The notes under the pieces are model-generated. The model made no database searches. It was not told the origin of the DNA and saw nothing but the letters and a program-made list of their open reading frames with translations. 64,000 nucleotides of DNA, from the NCBI RefSeq assembly GCF_000190735.1, contig NC_015177.1, forward strand, positions 2,790,001-2,854,000. The letters are read 5' to 3'. This document shows positions 9,819 through 18,654 of the stretch, piece after piece. The translations under genes and the position numbers were made by a program. The DNA comes from Pseudopedobacter saltans DSM 12145. Its GTDB lineage: Bacteria; Bacteroidota; Bacteroidia; Sphingobacteriales; Sphingobacteriaceae. The first letter of the stretch is position 1; every line of letters begins with the position of its first letter.

Positions 9819-10640
9819 ATGGCTGAACAAGAACATTCTTTACCTTATTCTGGAAAATCAGGCAATAGAGTAGGTTACCGAAGGGGTAAGAAATACTTCG
9901 AACGGAAAAAACCGAAGTCTTACCAACCACCAGCAGAGAGCCTAAAAAGCGCCAATGAATTCGGTGTAGCAAGCAAAGCCTCTGTTTTATTAAGAAATGC
10001 ATTCAAAGATGTACTGCTAAGCCCATTCAAAAGTGATTTGCATAACAGGTTATCTAAGCGTTTTGGAGAAATCTTACGCAGTGGCCCTGTCGTTAAAAAA
10101 GGGAAAAGAAAAGTATTTGATGGAGACCCAGATATTTTGAAAGGATTCGAGTTTAACAAGGACAGGCATTTTGATGGTCTGACTCTTGTTAGATTGGACG
10201 TTGTTATTCATGACGATGAGGTATGGATACATCTGCCGCCGTTTAAATGGGACTTGACCATCAGCGCCCCTCCACAGGCTGAAAGGTTAAGACTTGAAGT
10301 TTCTTACTCGTGGATTGATTTTTCGGATGCAAGCTATTTTACCTCAAAAGCTCCCCCTATATTTTTGAATAGAGCTGAGTCTTTTAATGGTGGGAAATTA
10401 AAAATCGTTATTCGCCAGGAAAGTGAGTGGTTTTTGGTAGTTATGACTACCATTTGTTTTGATTATAATTCGTCCGGTCCTTTAAGTGTTATAGGTAATA
10501 AGCGGTATCAGGCAGGGCGCATTGCTGAGGTTTTGCATTTCTCGGATGGGAAAGTGGTACAACATCAAAAAAACACTTTAGAAAGTAAGGAGGAACCTAA
10601 GTCCTCTCCTGATCCTGATATTTTTTGGGAAGAACTTTAA
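9819..10640 (+). CDS. Conserved-type hypothetical protein with basic N-terminus
   Basis: I cannot assign a function to this 273-residue protein. The first 45 residues are very basic (GYRRGKKYFERKKPKSYQ), followed by a helical segment EFGVASKASVLLRNAFKDVL. The rest is mixed beta strands with several WIHLP/WIDF/WFLV aromatic patches and an acidic tail. There is no signal peptide or membrane segment. The SGKxGNxVGYRRGKxY opening resembles small Bacteroidota hypothetical families (such as the DUF6266 type) by memory only. It stands alone between two regulator genes. Its 5' region carries an unusual phased G-tract. Confidence 0.7.
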   Translation: MAEQEHSLPYSGKSGNRVGYRRGKKYFERKKPKSYQPPAESLKSANEFGVASKASVLLRNAFKDVLLSPFKSDLHNRLSKRFGEILRSGPVVKKGKRKVFDGDPDILKGFEFNKDRHFDGLTLVRLDVVIHDDEVWIHLPPFKWDLTISAPPQAERLRLEVSYSWIDFSDASYFTSKAPPIFLNRAESFNGGKLKIVIRQESEWFLVVMTTICFDYNSSGPLSVIGNKRYQAGRIAEVLHFSDGKVVQHQKNTLESKEEPKSSPDPDIFWEEL

Positions 10641-10809
10641 TTTAAAACCTGGGAATTGTCCTTCCCTGCTGTCTGTAAACTTAAGAAGCGTCTCTGCCCC
10701 AGGTAACGAGTTTTCATCCAAAATAAAGCGTAATAGTAGCTCTATGGTACTAATGAATACAATGTTAAGTTTTAAAATTTAATGGATTGTCACCAAGTCT
10801 TGATGCCTA

Positions 10810-11793
10810 TCAAGAACTAAAGACACCTTCCTCTTTTTGGGTCATATATACAGAAGGACTTATCCTCAAATGTTTCTTAAATACTGCGAAAAAAGAACTC
10901 CTCGATTTAAATCCAGCTTCCATTCCCAAAGCTTCCAGTGTAAGATGTTGCCATTCTTCTTTGTTCTTTAAACGTTCCTGAATGTAGGCTATCCGATAAC
11001 TATTGATAAAGTCATTGAAATTCTTACCGCTTTTTTTATTTATGAGTTCTGATAAACGATGTGTCGATTTCCCTAAAATAAGAGCGAATCCTTTCAAGGT
11101 CAACGAATTTTGAAGATATAATTTATCTGTTTCCAGATATTGTAGTAGTTGTCTATACTCTTCTTCTATACTGGCATCTTTCTGAAGCTGCCTTTCTTCT
11201 TCTTTGATGATATTTTCTAATGTTGATGTTTTCATACCCAAATAAGAAGCCACTACCGCTACAGGAGCGGCCGCCACATAGTCTGGCTGTGAATTTTTGT
11301 AATACTGATATTTCTCCTTAGCAGTCCCCATCCTTACCACACTTGCCCTATTCTGTGCTCCCTGAAAATGGCGTTCAAACATCTTTCGCATAATAATATT
11401 GCTCTCGGGGTATAGCTCGTACCAACGCTGCATATATTTCACATCTATAGCAACCAGGATTGTTTCGGTATAAGCATACATACGTTCTGCAGATGGAGCC
11501 ATGCCATAAAGCCCCGAAACAGATGTAGCACAATCTCCAGGTTTACTGAACCATGTGGTTATCGTCTTACCATTTCTGCTGCTTTCACATATCAGCAAAC
11601 CCTGACATACCATATAAAGGGTATTGCAATAATCCCCCTGTTCTAACAGTACCTCGCCACTTTTTAGCGTCAATATATAGGCATATTCATGTACTTCTTT
11701 TTGTAATGCCTCGTTTAAGGGATGCAACTGTGCAAAATGTTGCAATACTTGATTCACAAGTAATTCTTTTAACGTTTCTGCTGAATAATTCAT
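10810..11793 (-). CDS. cNMP-binding-fold / AraC-type fusion transcriptional regulator
   Basis: A 327-residue regulator in three parts. Residues ~15-125 are a Crp-like beta-roll (LKSGEVLLEQGDYCNTLYMV, TITTWFSKPGD). Residues ~140-205 look like the remains of a Crp winged helix (VAVVASYLGMKTSTLENIIKEE), closely matching the helix-turn-helix of the Crp protein at 8786-9361. Residues ~225-325 are an AraC/XylS double helix-turn-helix (LTLKGFALILGKSTHRLSEL, ALGMEAGFKSRSSFFAVFKK). Two DNA-binding segments in one chain is unusual. No effector residues were recognised, and the gene is monocistronic. Confidence 0.85.
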   Translation of the reverse strand: MNYSAETLKELLVNQVLQHFAQLHPLNEALQKEVHEYAYILTLKSGEVLLEQGDYCNTLYMVCQGLLICESSRNGKTITTWFSKPGDCATSVSGLYGMAPSAERMYAYTETILVAIDVKYMQRWYELYPESNIIMRKMFERHFQGAQNRASVVRMGTAKEKYQYYKNSQPDYVAAAPVAVVASYLGMKTSTLENIIKEEERQLQKDASIEEEYRQLLQYLETDKLYLQNSLTLKGFALILGKSTHRLSELINKKSGKNFNDFINSYRIAYIQERLKNKEEWQHLTLEALGMEAGFKSRSSFFAVFKKHLRISPSVYMTQKEEGVFSS

Positions 11794-12010
11794 ATGTTTA
11801 GGAAGTCCCTAAAACTAATCATTAGTTGTTAATTAAATATAATTTCCACAGACATTTTTTGATAAGCAATTAACAATACTGAGTTGATGATGAGTCGGTT
11901 GTTTGAAGCGAGCTAACTAAAAAGAAGGTGTCTCAGTCCACAGTCATCCGTTGGAAGACTGAAACTCCCTTATGTATATATCAAGTCGGAGACTCTCCTT
12001 TATTTATTGA

Positions 12011-12112
12011 TCCGAAGAGACGTTTCACTTAACTCTTCGGACAGTACAAGGGAATCTTGTACCGTTCAGTGTAAGCATCCCCCGTTTAAGAGTTAAGTGG
12101 AGCGACTCTTAA
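12011..12112 (-). ncRNA. Three consecutive hairpins beyond the PorP-1 terminator
   Basis: Perfect arms occur at 12011-12019/12033-12041 (TCCGAAGAG), 12044-12050/12056-12062 (GTACAAG) and 12086-12093/12105-12112 (TTAAGAGT). They lie in line after the strong terminator stem at 12124-12183. A structured 3' RNA or a decayed repeat are both possible. No homology was recognised. Confidence 0.3.
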
Positions 12113-12121
12113 ATCATCAAT

Positions 12122-12183
12122 AAAAACCAAGGACTCTGTCCGGAAAATGGCAGTAGAGATATTTCGGACAGAGTCCTTGGTTT
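12122..12183 (-). terminator. Strong terminator after adhesin/PorP module 1
   Basis: The arms (AAACCAAGGACTCTGTCCG at 12124-12142 and its complement at 12165-12183) pair over 19 bases. The minus-strand RNA continues into TTTTTATTG. It lies four bases after the PorP stop. Confidence 0.85.
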
Positions 12184-12186
12184 CGT

Positions 12187-13062
12187 CTACTTCCTACTCC
12201 CGAACCTATATCCTACCACAACATCAAAGATACCACCGCTGAAACCTCTTATCGTATTGGGTTCGGAATTGTAAAGCGCAGAAACAAACAGTCCACTTCT
12301 GTCCAGATAACCCATCCCGCCTGTAATGCTCCTGTTGCTATGGTACATGGTGTAGAAACGTAACTGATCCGCGTTCCATTCCGCTGCAACATCCCACTGG
12401 TTTTCATAGTTCTTTATCCCTCGATAGGACAGCATGGGCTTTACCCCAAAGCTATCGTCAAACCTGATCTTATAGCTCAATGAACTGTAGAATGTAGCAT
12501 AATCCACTGTTGATATATCGCTGTAACGCTTCTGGTTCAGGTTCAGGTAGCTGAACTGTGCCTCCAGTTTCCTGTACTGATAGGTTATACCCAGGTTCCC
12601 ATCCAGGTAGTTTTCCCGGTTGTTATAGCCAGCCAATTCTGTATCGTTGATACCGCTGGATGTAGCAAGCCCATAGTCCAACCTGTCCTGGGACCAGCTT
12701 AATGATACGCCAAAGCGTAACGCGTGATCTTCTGCAAAAGGTACCTTATAGGAAAAGCTCCCCATTGCCTGTGTCTTGCGGATCAGCCCCGACTTGTCGC
12801 TGATGATATTCGCCCCAAATGAAGCTTTGTCATTAATAGGCATGCTCGCTGATATTGATCCCAGTACCGGCGCCCCATCTATCTTGTTCCACTGGTTGGA
12901 ATAGTTCACAAACACCTCTGGTCTGCCATGATTGCCTGCCATTGCTGGGTTTACCAGGTATTCATTCTGGAAGTACTGACTTTTTAAGGGGTTCAACTGT
13001 GCTTTTGCCGTACCCCCTCCTATAGCTGTCAGTAATAATATTATGGGTATGTATCTTTTCAT
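12187..13062 (-). CDS. PorP/SprF-family type IX secretion membrane protein, copy 1
   Basis: A 291-residue outer-membrane beta-barrel-like protein. A signal peptide ends at AKAQ (about residue 21). It continues with LNPLKSQYFQNEYLVNPAMA, the family signature of a conserved N-terminal strand with NPA, then NQWNKIDGAP, followed by regular beta strands to a C-terminal VVVGYRFG. PorP/SprF paralogs usually sit beside a T9SS cargo gene with a type-B C-terminal domain and help export or anchor it. Here the cargo is the 1362-residue protein at 13220-17308, transcribed first. It is nearly identical to copy 2 (17638-18504) over most of its length and diverges in the N-terminal region and near DRSGLFVSALYNSEP. 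Confidence 0.9.
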   Translation of the reverse strand: MKRYIPIILLLTAIGGGTAKAQLNPLKSQYFQNEYLVNPAMAGNHGRPEVFVNYSNQWNKIDGAPVLGSISASMPINDKASFGANIISDKSGLIRKTQAMGSFSYKVPFAEDHALRFGVSLSWSQDRLDYGLATSSGINDTELAGYNNRENYLDGNLGITYQYRKLEAQFSYLNLNQKRYSDISTVDYATFYSSLSYKIRFDDSFGVKPMLSYRGIKNYENQWDVAAEWNADQLRFYTMYHSNRSITGGMGYLDRSGLFVSALYNSEPNTIRGFSGGIFDVVVGYRFGSRK

Positions 13063-13130
13063 TCTTGTTGGTCGTTATTCGTTGCTCGTTGCTGGTTGTT
13101 CGTCTTTCGTTGATCGTTGGTCGATAAACG

Positions 13131-13177
13131 AAGTTCAGGTATCCGTCTCCGTCTTCCCTTCCCGGATACCTGAACTT
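13131..13177 (-). promoter_or_regulatory. Intercistronic hairpin, module 1
   Basis: Perfect 15-base arms (AAGTTCAGGTATCCG at 13131-13145, complement at 13163-13177) with a 17-base loop lie about 43 bases after the adhesin stop and before the PorP start. There is no T-tract, so it looks like a processing or attenuation element rather than a full terminator. Equivalent hairpins occur in modules 2 and 3. Confidence 0.7.
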
Positions 13178-13219
13178 TCTACTTTCCACGCTCAACTTTC
13201 TACTTTAAACTTTAAAACT

Positions 13220-16200
13220 CTATTTGCTTCTCACTATCGTTATAAATCCTTTTGCCATTTTCAAGCTCGGTTGGTTCTGGTCGAAGCGGATGATGTAGTA
13301 ATACGTTCCTTCGGCCAGTGGCATCCCATTAAAGGTACCGTTCCAATCGTTTTGATAGTTACGAACTTTGTATAGTTCTTTTCCTGACCTGTCATAGATC
13401 GAAAGCGTATGGTTCGGATAGGCATCAATGTTCTTGATTACCCAATTGTCATTCACTCCATCTCCGTTTGGCGTCAGGAAGTTTTCGGCCTGTACCGCCA
13501 TGTAATCTTCTTTCACTCCCAGGGTGATGGTTGAAATACTCTCACATCCATTGGCATTCCTTACCGTTACTGTATAGGTAGTGGTCTCCATTGGACGGAC
13601 CGTTAACACAGTGCTGTTCTGACCGCTGATGATACCGTTTGCCGTCGTCCAGCTGTAGCTTGTACCGTTGTTGCTGCTTACGGTAAGTACCGCTGTTTCT
13701 CCTTTACTGATACTGGTTCCTTTGTCACTCACTATCGTGTTTACCGGTAATGGGTTCACTGTGATTGTAAAAGTTCTAACAGTTTCATCTACACCTCCGT
13801 TGGCCGTACCGCCATTATCTTTGACCTTAACCGTAATGGTCGCCATACCGCTCTGCCCTTCTGTTACACGATATCTCAATTGATTGTTGTTCACCGTCAG
13901 ATTACTTAGCAGAGTTGGACTATCACTACTGGCGGTTATTGTAAGGGTTTGCCCTATTTCAGGGCCGGCAGTAACTCCTGTCAGGCTCACTTGCTGTTCT
14001 ACCGTGGTGTAACAAATTATCTGGTTGCCTATCGCATCTATCGTTGGTGCTTCGTTTACATCATGGATAGCTATAGTAAAGGTCTCATCCAGCCAGAAGC
14101 CGTACTGCGTGATACTACGTACCCTCACGCTGTAACTTTGCTTTCCCTCATAATCTAATGGTTGGGCCGTTTGCAATTGGTTGCCATTAATCGTAAACCT
14201 GCTATTGTCAGTGTCTCCCTGTCCAGGAACTAAACTATAAGTAAAGACAGCTGTGGAACTATGTGAGGTACTGCTTAATACTCCTGCGACTGTCCCTGTA
14301 GCTTGATTCTCGTATAATATTGTCGATGATAAACTTACACTCGTTGGTGCCCCTGGCTTTACGGTTAAAATTCCCGACTGGTAACTGATACTATAATTCT
14401 GTGCTGAAGCTCCACTAACACTAATGATATATGATCCCATTAAACTATTAGCAGTAGCTGTAGTAGACAGATTGGGCTGTACCGTTAACACTGTCTTGTC
14501 CTCACCTGGCACAAAACCATTATAGCTCGCTGTAAGCCCAGGGTTATTTTCTCCTTCAAATTTTTCCTTATTATCCGCTATTATAGTCAAAGACTTTACT
14601 GTAATCGCAGCTGTTGTTACAGTGGTAGTATTTGGGACATAATTGATAGCATCGTCCCCACTTATGCTAATACCACTTACACTTACGGTTTTGCCTGTTC
14701 CTACATTTTTGTTATTGAATGTTGCAGTGGTATAATTTACCGTCAAATTATCTGCAGCTAATTTATCCGTATTCAGATTTACTGTCGCTACCGTAGTTCC
14801 ATCATAAATTTTGTTATTTCCAGTGGCCGTCACCGTTAAAGTCTTTGCGGTAATATTAGCAACAGCGCTCGCCGTAGTATTTGCAGTATAGTTTGTGGCG
14901 TCATTTCCAACTATAGAGATTCCATTTACAGTTACGGCTTTATCTATACCGGCATTTTTATTATCAAATACCGCATTTGTATAAACAGCTATCACATCGT
15001 CTGCTGTTAATTTATTTGTACTCAGATTTACTGTGGCAATCGAATTACCATTGTAGATCTTACTGTTTCCAGTAGCAGTGACCATTAAGGTTCTTGCCGT
15101 AATTTCAGCAGTAGTATTTGCAGTAATATTGTACGTATAATTTCCCGCATCATCTCCACTTAGTGTAATCCCGCTCACGTTTACTGGTTTATTAACACCT
15201 ATTTTTTTATTATCAAATACGGCATTTGTATAAGCTGCTGTCACATCGTCGGCTGTCAATTTATCTGTATCCAGATTTACCGTAGCCTCATTAGTACCAT
15301 CATAAGTCTTTTGGATACCCGTTGCGTTTACTGTGAGTGCTTTAGGAGTAATATTAGCTGAGGAAATTGCTGTAGAAGCAACCGTATAATTAGCAGCATC
15401 GTCTCCAGCTATTGTAATTCCACTTACATTCACCGTCTTTGCATCTCCGACATTTTTATTGTTAAAAGCCGCCGCTGTATAACTTGCTATAACATCATCT
15501 GCTCCTAATTTATCAATACTTAAACTTACCTCAGCAACGGGAATACCGTCATAAACCTTATTAATGCCTGTAGCTGTAACCAATAAAGGCCGGGCTGTAA
15601 TATTTGCTGTGGCATCTGCAACGCTCACCAAATTATAGTTTGCTGCCGCATCTCCTGAAAGTACCATACCTGTTGCCTTAACAGTTATAGCAGTTCCTGC
15701 TTTGGCATTATCAAACAATGCTGTTCCACCCGTCAGACTTAACTTCCCATTATCTGCCGTCAATGGAATAACTGTTCTGGATGTAATTATCGCATCTCTA
15801 TTGCCATCATAGGTTTTGTCTTCTGCAACGAAACTACCATTTATATCCCTTTTTTTAATAGTCAACTGTGCCGATGTTCCTGCTTGTATTTCATAATTAG
15901 CAGCACTCAAAGCACTAATATCTACCGATATAGGATAATTTCCTGCAGCCGTTGCGTTTTGTGATGTACCTGTAAAAGAGATATTGCCTGTTATCGCTGC
16001 ATCATTAATATCTTCTCCAAGAACAAAACCACTATAAGAAAAATCATACCCATCGCTGTAGATTAACCCATCATAAGTCTTTTCTTTATTGACTGGCGTT
16101 ACAGTCAATATAGCTTTTCCAACCGTAAAAGTTTCCTCTTTATTAAGCGGAAGATAGGTTGCATCTCCTGCCTGGGTAACTGTAATTTTAGTGGAGCCTG

Positions 16201-17308
16201 CAGCCTTTATAGATACTGTATTACCTGAAATAGTGGCCACATTTGGGTTGTCTGAAGAATAAGACAATACTAAACCTGCACTTGAGGTTGCAGGAAGATC
16301 AAAATCTGAATCGCCATACTTTTTGCCACTGAGTGCGCTTAGGTTTACAGTCTGAATGGCAAAAACTTCCATAGTATAAGCCCTGGAGGTAGAACATCCA
16401 CTGTTATCATTTACAGTGACGGTGAAATTAAAAGTTCCCGAAACCGTAGGCGTTCCGGATAAGGAACCTGATGCAGATAAGGTTAATCCAGAGGGTAAAC
16501 TACCCGCCGTTATTGTATAGGTAGGCGCTCCCAAAGCGCCTGTCTGACTGAAATTAACACCGGTGTAAGCAGTACCGTAATAGGCATTGGGCAACGCAGT
16601 TGTCGCAGGACTTAGAGTAAGCGTAGGACATACATAAGGGGTATAATCTACCTGATCAATTCCAATATAATCTGAATTTGTACCTAAGCTTCCTGCACCC
16701 GTCACAAAGTAGCGAAATGCAATTCGTCCTGAAGTAGGAGCCGGAAGCCCTGAAATAGTAATGGTGTATTGCGTCCAAACCTGTGGATAAACATTTGCAA
16801 CTAATGTTGGGTTGACGCTTAACAGAAGTGTAGAGAAATCTCCTGTTTGAGCAGCATTAGCTCCAGCATTTGTACTTGCACCATTTGTGCTCATACGCAC
16901 TTCCAGACGATCAGGATAATCTGTCTGACCGCCACCGATGGTTGGTTTTCGGGTGTAAAAAGTGAACACGTCTCCATTTCGTAATGTTCTGTTTGGAGTA
17001 ATTAGCCAATTGCTAATTGTCCCCGTACTACCTGTACTGTTAAAGTTCGCGGAGATGTATGCGTTTGCAGCTCCATTGTAGGAGTTGAAAGGCCCCGGAG
17101 TTGGAGTTGCCGTTGTTGCTGTTCCCTGAAACCAGCTAAGACTTCCTACGGGTGAACTGTTGTTCTGGATAACCCAACCATTGCCAGCCAGTGTAGAGAT
17201 ATCATCGAAGCTTTCTGTAAAAGATTGCCCAAAAGAACTATTTACCTGAAACAGAAGTAAAAGTATTCCGATCAAAAGCCGGAATTTAATTTTTAGATTT
17301 TTTAGCAT
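13220..17308 (-). CDS. T9SS type-B secreted repeat protein A (YDG/MBG, cadherin-like), 1362 aa
   Basis: Large exported surface protein. In order: signal peptide to about residue 28 (SSFGQ); a choice-of-anchor-J/cleaved-adhesin-like domain (~30-225, FTESFDDISTLAGNGW); a putative Ig fold (~230-320, LPSGLTLSASGSLSGTPT); a Big_2-like domain (~320-400); an MBG-type domain; five YDG repeats (~483-895, motif KxYDGxxxAxVxL); another MBG domain; a cadherin-like segment (~990-1090, VNEAP); an Ig/PKD-like segment; and a gliding-motility-type C-terminal sorting domain (~1275-1362, LTPNGDGVNDNW). Its PorP partner follows 157 bases downstream. A role in adhesion is inferred. The last ~180 residues are almost identical to those of protein B. 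Confidence 0.92.
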   Translation of the reverse strand: MLKNLKIKFRLLIGILLLLFQVNSSFGQSFTESFDDISTLAGNGWVIQNNSSPVGSLSWFQGTATTATPTPGPFNSYNGAANAYISANFNSTGSTGTISNWLITPNRTLRNGDVFTFYTRKPTIGGGQTDYPDRLEVRMSTNGASTNAGANAAQTGDFSTLLLSVNPTLVANVYPQVWTQYTITISGLPAPTSGRIAFRYFVTGAGSLGTNSDYIGIDQVDYTPYVCPTLTLSPATTALPNAYYGTAYTGVNFSQTGALGAPTYTITAGSLPSGLTLSASGSLSGTPTVSGTFNFTVTVNDNSGCSTSRAYTMEVFAIQTVNLSALSGKKYGDSDFDLPATSSAGLVLSYSSDNPNVATISGNTVSIKAAGSTKITVTQAGDATYLPLNKEETFTVGKAILTVTPVNKEKTYDGLIYSDGYDFSYSGFVLGEDINDAAITGNISFTGTSQNATAAGNYPISVDISALSAANYEIQAGTSAQLTIKKRDINGSFVAEDKTYDGNRDAIITSRTVIPLTADNGKLSLTGGTALFDNAKAGTAITVKATGMVLSGDAAANYNLVSVADATANITARPLLVTATGINKVYDGIPVAEVSLSIDKLGADDVIASYTAAAFNNKNVGDAKTVNVSGITIAGDDAANYTVASTAISSANITPKALTVNATGIQKTYDGTNEATVNLDTDKLTADDVTAAYTNAVFDNKKIGVNKPVNVSGITLSGDDAGNYTYNITANTTAEITARTLMVTATGNSKIYNGNSIATVNLSTNKLTADDVIAVYTNAVFDNKNAGIDKAVTVNGISIVGNDATNYTANTTASAVANITAKTLTVTATGNNKIYDGTTVATVNLNTDKLAADNLTVNYTTATFNNKNVGTGKTVSVSGISISGDDAINYVPNTTTVTTAAITVKSLTIIADNKEKFEGENNPGLTASYNGFVPGEDKTVLTVQPNLSTTATANSLMGSYIISVSGASAQNYSISYQSGILTVKPGAPTSVSLSSTILYENQATGTVAGVLSSTSHSSTAVFTYSLVPGQGDTDNSRFTINGNQLQTAQPLDYEGKQSYSVRVRSITQYGFWLDETFTIAIHDVNEAPTIDAIGNQIICYTTVEQQVSLTGVTAGPEIGQTLTITASSDSPTLLSNLTVNNNQLRYRVTEGQSGMATITVKVKDNGGTANGGVDETVRTFTITVNPLPVNTIVSDKGTSISKGETAVLTVSSNNGTSYSWTTANGIISGQNSTVLTVRPMETTTYTVTVRNANGCESISTITLGVKEDYMAVQAENFLTPNGDGVNDNWVIKNIDAYPNHTLSIYDRSGKELYKVRNYQNDWNGTFNGMPLAEGTYYYIIRFDQNQPSLKMAKGFITIVRSK

Positions 17309-17637
17309 TAATATGTGTTTAGATTATGAGTTTACAATTAAAAATTTCTTTAAGAAGTAGTTGAATGCCGGATTATCGATGGATCGATTAAGTGTTGAAA
17401 GTAAAGTTTTGCCATATACATTAATTTAAATAAAGCATTAGGTATATTTTCGGTTTATAAGTTTTATAAAGGACTGCTTTTCTTCTCATCAGATTCATTT
17501 TTACAATTTATTTAAGTGTCCAAAAGGATACTTAAATAAATTGTGTTGCAATGATATACCAAAGCAATTAAACATAATTACAAAGTATTAACTTGTTAGT
17601 TCTTCGAGTTGGATATTTATTACAAGCTAAAAAAGAT
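17309..17637. other. Gap between modules 1 and 2, with a long stem-loop
   Basis: This AT-rich gap must contain the end of module 2 transcription and the promoter of adhesin A. I found no convincing TAnnTTTG element on the minus strand. A 19-base inverted repeat at 17503-17544 is the only clear structure. Confidence 0.6.
17503..17544. terminator. Long AT-rich stem-loop after module 2
   Basis: Arms ACAATTTATTTAAGTGTCC (17503-17521) and GGATACTTAAATAAATTGT (17526-17544) pair at 18 of 19 positions around AAAA. The odd pair is G.U when read on the plus strand and A.C on the minus strand. There is no long T-tract, so termination of the PorP-2 transcript is only likely. Confidence 0.45.
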
Positions 17638-18504
17638 TTAGCGATTAAACCTATATCCTACCACAACATCAAAGATACCACCGCTGAAACCTCTTATCGT
17701 ATTGGGTTCGGAATTGTAAAGAGCCGAGACCGTAAGGCCACTTCTGTCCAGATAACCCATCCCGCCTGTAATGCTCCTGTTGCTATGGTACATGGTGTAG
17801 AAACGTAACTGATCCGCATTCCATTCCGCTGCAACATCCCACTGGTTTTCATAGTTCTTTATCCCTCGATAGGACAGCATGGGCTTTACCCCAAAGCTAT
17901 CGTCAAACCTGATCTTATAGCTCAATGAACTGTAGAATGTAGCATAATCCACTGTTGATATATCGCTGTAACGCTTCTGGTTCAGGTTTAGATAACTGAA
18001 CTGTGCCTCCAGTTTCCTGTACTGATAGGTTATACCCAGGTTCCCATCCAGGTAGTTTTCCCGGTTGTTATAGCCAGCCAATTCTGTATCGTTGATACCG
18101 CTGGATGTAGCAAGCCCATAGTCCAACCTGTCCTGGGACCAGCTTAATGATACGCCAAAGCGTAACGCGTGATCTTCTGCAAAAGGTACCTTATAGGAAA
18201 AGCTCCCCATTGCCTGTGTCTTGCGGATCAGCCCCGACTTGTCGCTGATGATATTTGCGCCAAATGAAGCTTTGTCATTAATAGGCATGCTTGCTGATAT
18301 TGATCCCAGTACCGGTGCGCCGTCTATCTTGTTCCACTGGTTCGAATAGTTCAGGAAAACCTCCGGTCTGCCATGATTGCCCGCCATTGCTGGATTTACC
18401 AGGTATTCATTCTGGAAGTACTGACTTTTTAAGGGGTTCAACTGTGCCTTTGAAACACTCCCTAGGGCTGTCAGTAATAATATTATGGGTATGTATCTTT
18501 TCAT
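17638..18504 (-). CDS. PorP/SprF-family type IX secretion membrane protein, copy 2
   Basis: A 288-residue paralog of the protein at 12187-13062, with the same signal peptide region, LNPLKSQYFQNEYLVNPAMA signature and barrel strands. Differences are few: SVSKAQ replaces GGTAKAQ at the signal cleavage region, FLNYSN replaces FVNYSN, LTVSALY replaces LFVSALY, and the C-terminus ends GYRFNR instead of GYRFGSRK. It is the expected partner of protein B (18655-26337), which is transcribed immediately before it. Near identity with copy 1 at the DNA level points to recent duplication or gene conversion. It is presumed to be in the outer membrane. Confidence 0.9.
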   Translation of the reverse strand: MKRYIPIILLLTALGSVSKAQLNPLKSQYFQNEYLVNPAMAGNHGRPEVFLNYSNQWNKIDGAPVLGSISASMPINDKASFGANIISDKSGLIRKTQAMGSFSYKVPFAEDHALRFGVSLSWSQDRLDYGLATSSGINDTELAGYNNRENYLDGNLGITYQYRKLEAQFSYLNLNQKRYSDISTVDYATFYSSLSYKIRFDDSFGVKPMLSYRGIKNYENQWDVAAEWNADQLRFYTMYHSNRSITGGMGYLDRSGLTVSALYNSEPNTIRGFSGGIFDVVVGYRFNR

Positions 18505-18586
18505 TCTTGTTGGTCGTTATTCGTTGTTCGTCTTTCGTTAGTCGTCTTTCGTTAGTCGTCTTTCGTTGATCGTTAGTCGATAAACG

Positions 18587-18633
18587 AAGTTCAGGTATCC
18601 GTCTCCGTTTTCCCTTCCCGGATACCTGAACTT
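18587..18633 (-). promoter_or_regulatory. Intercistronic hairpin, module 2
   Basis: The same perfect 15-base arms as in module 1 lie at 18587-18601 and 18619-18633, about 22 bases after the adhesin B stop. The loop differs only slightly from that of module 1. Confidence 0.7.
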
Positions 18634-18654
18634 TCTACTTTAAACTTTAAAACG

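Larger units (their letters stand above)
11794..12186. other. Gene-free region with a cluster of stem-loops
   Basis: Downstream of PorP copy 1 (minus strand) and upstream of the cNMP/AraC regulator. The half nearest PorP holds four consecutive perfect inverted repeats, listed separately. The half nearest the regulator (11794-11930) shows nothing recognisable beyond AT-rich sequence where its promoter should lie. Confidence 0.6.
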
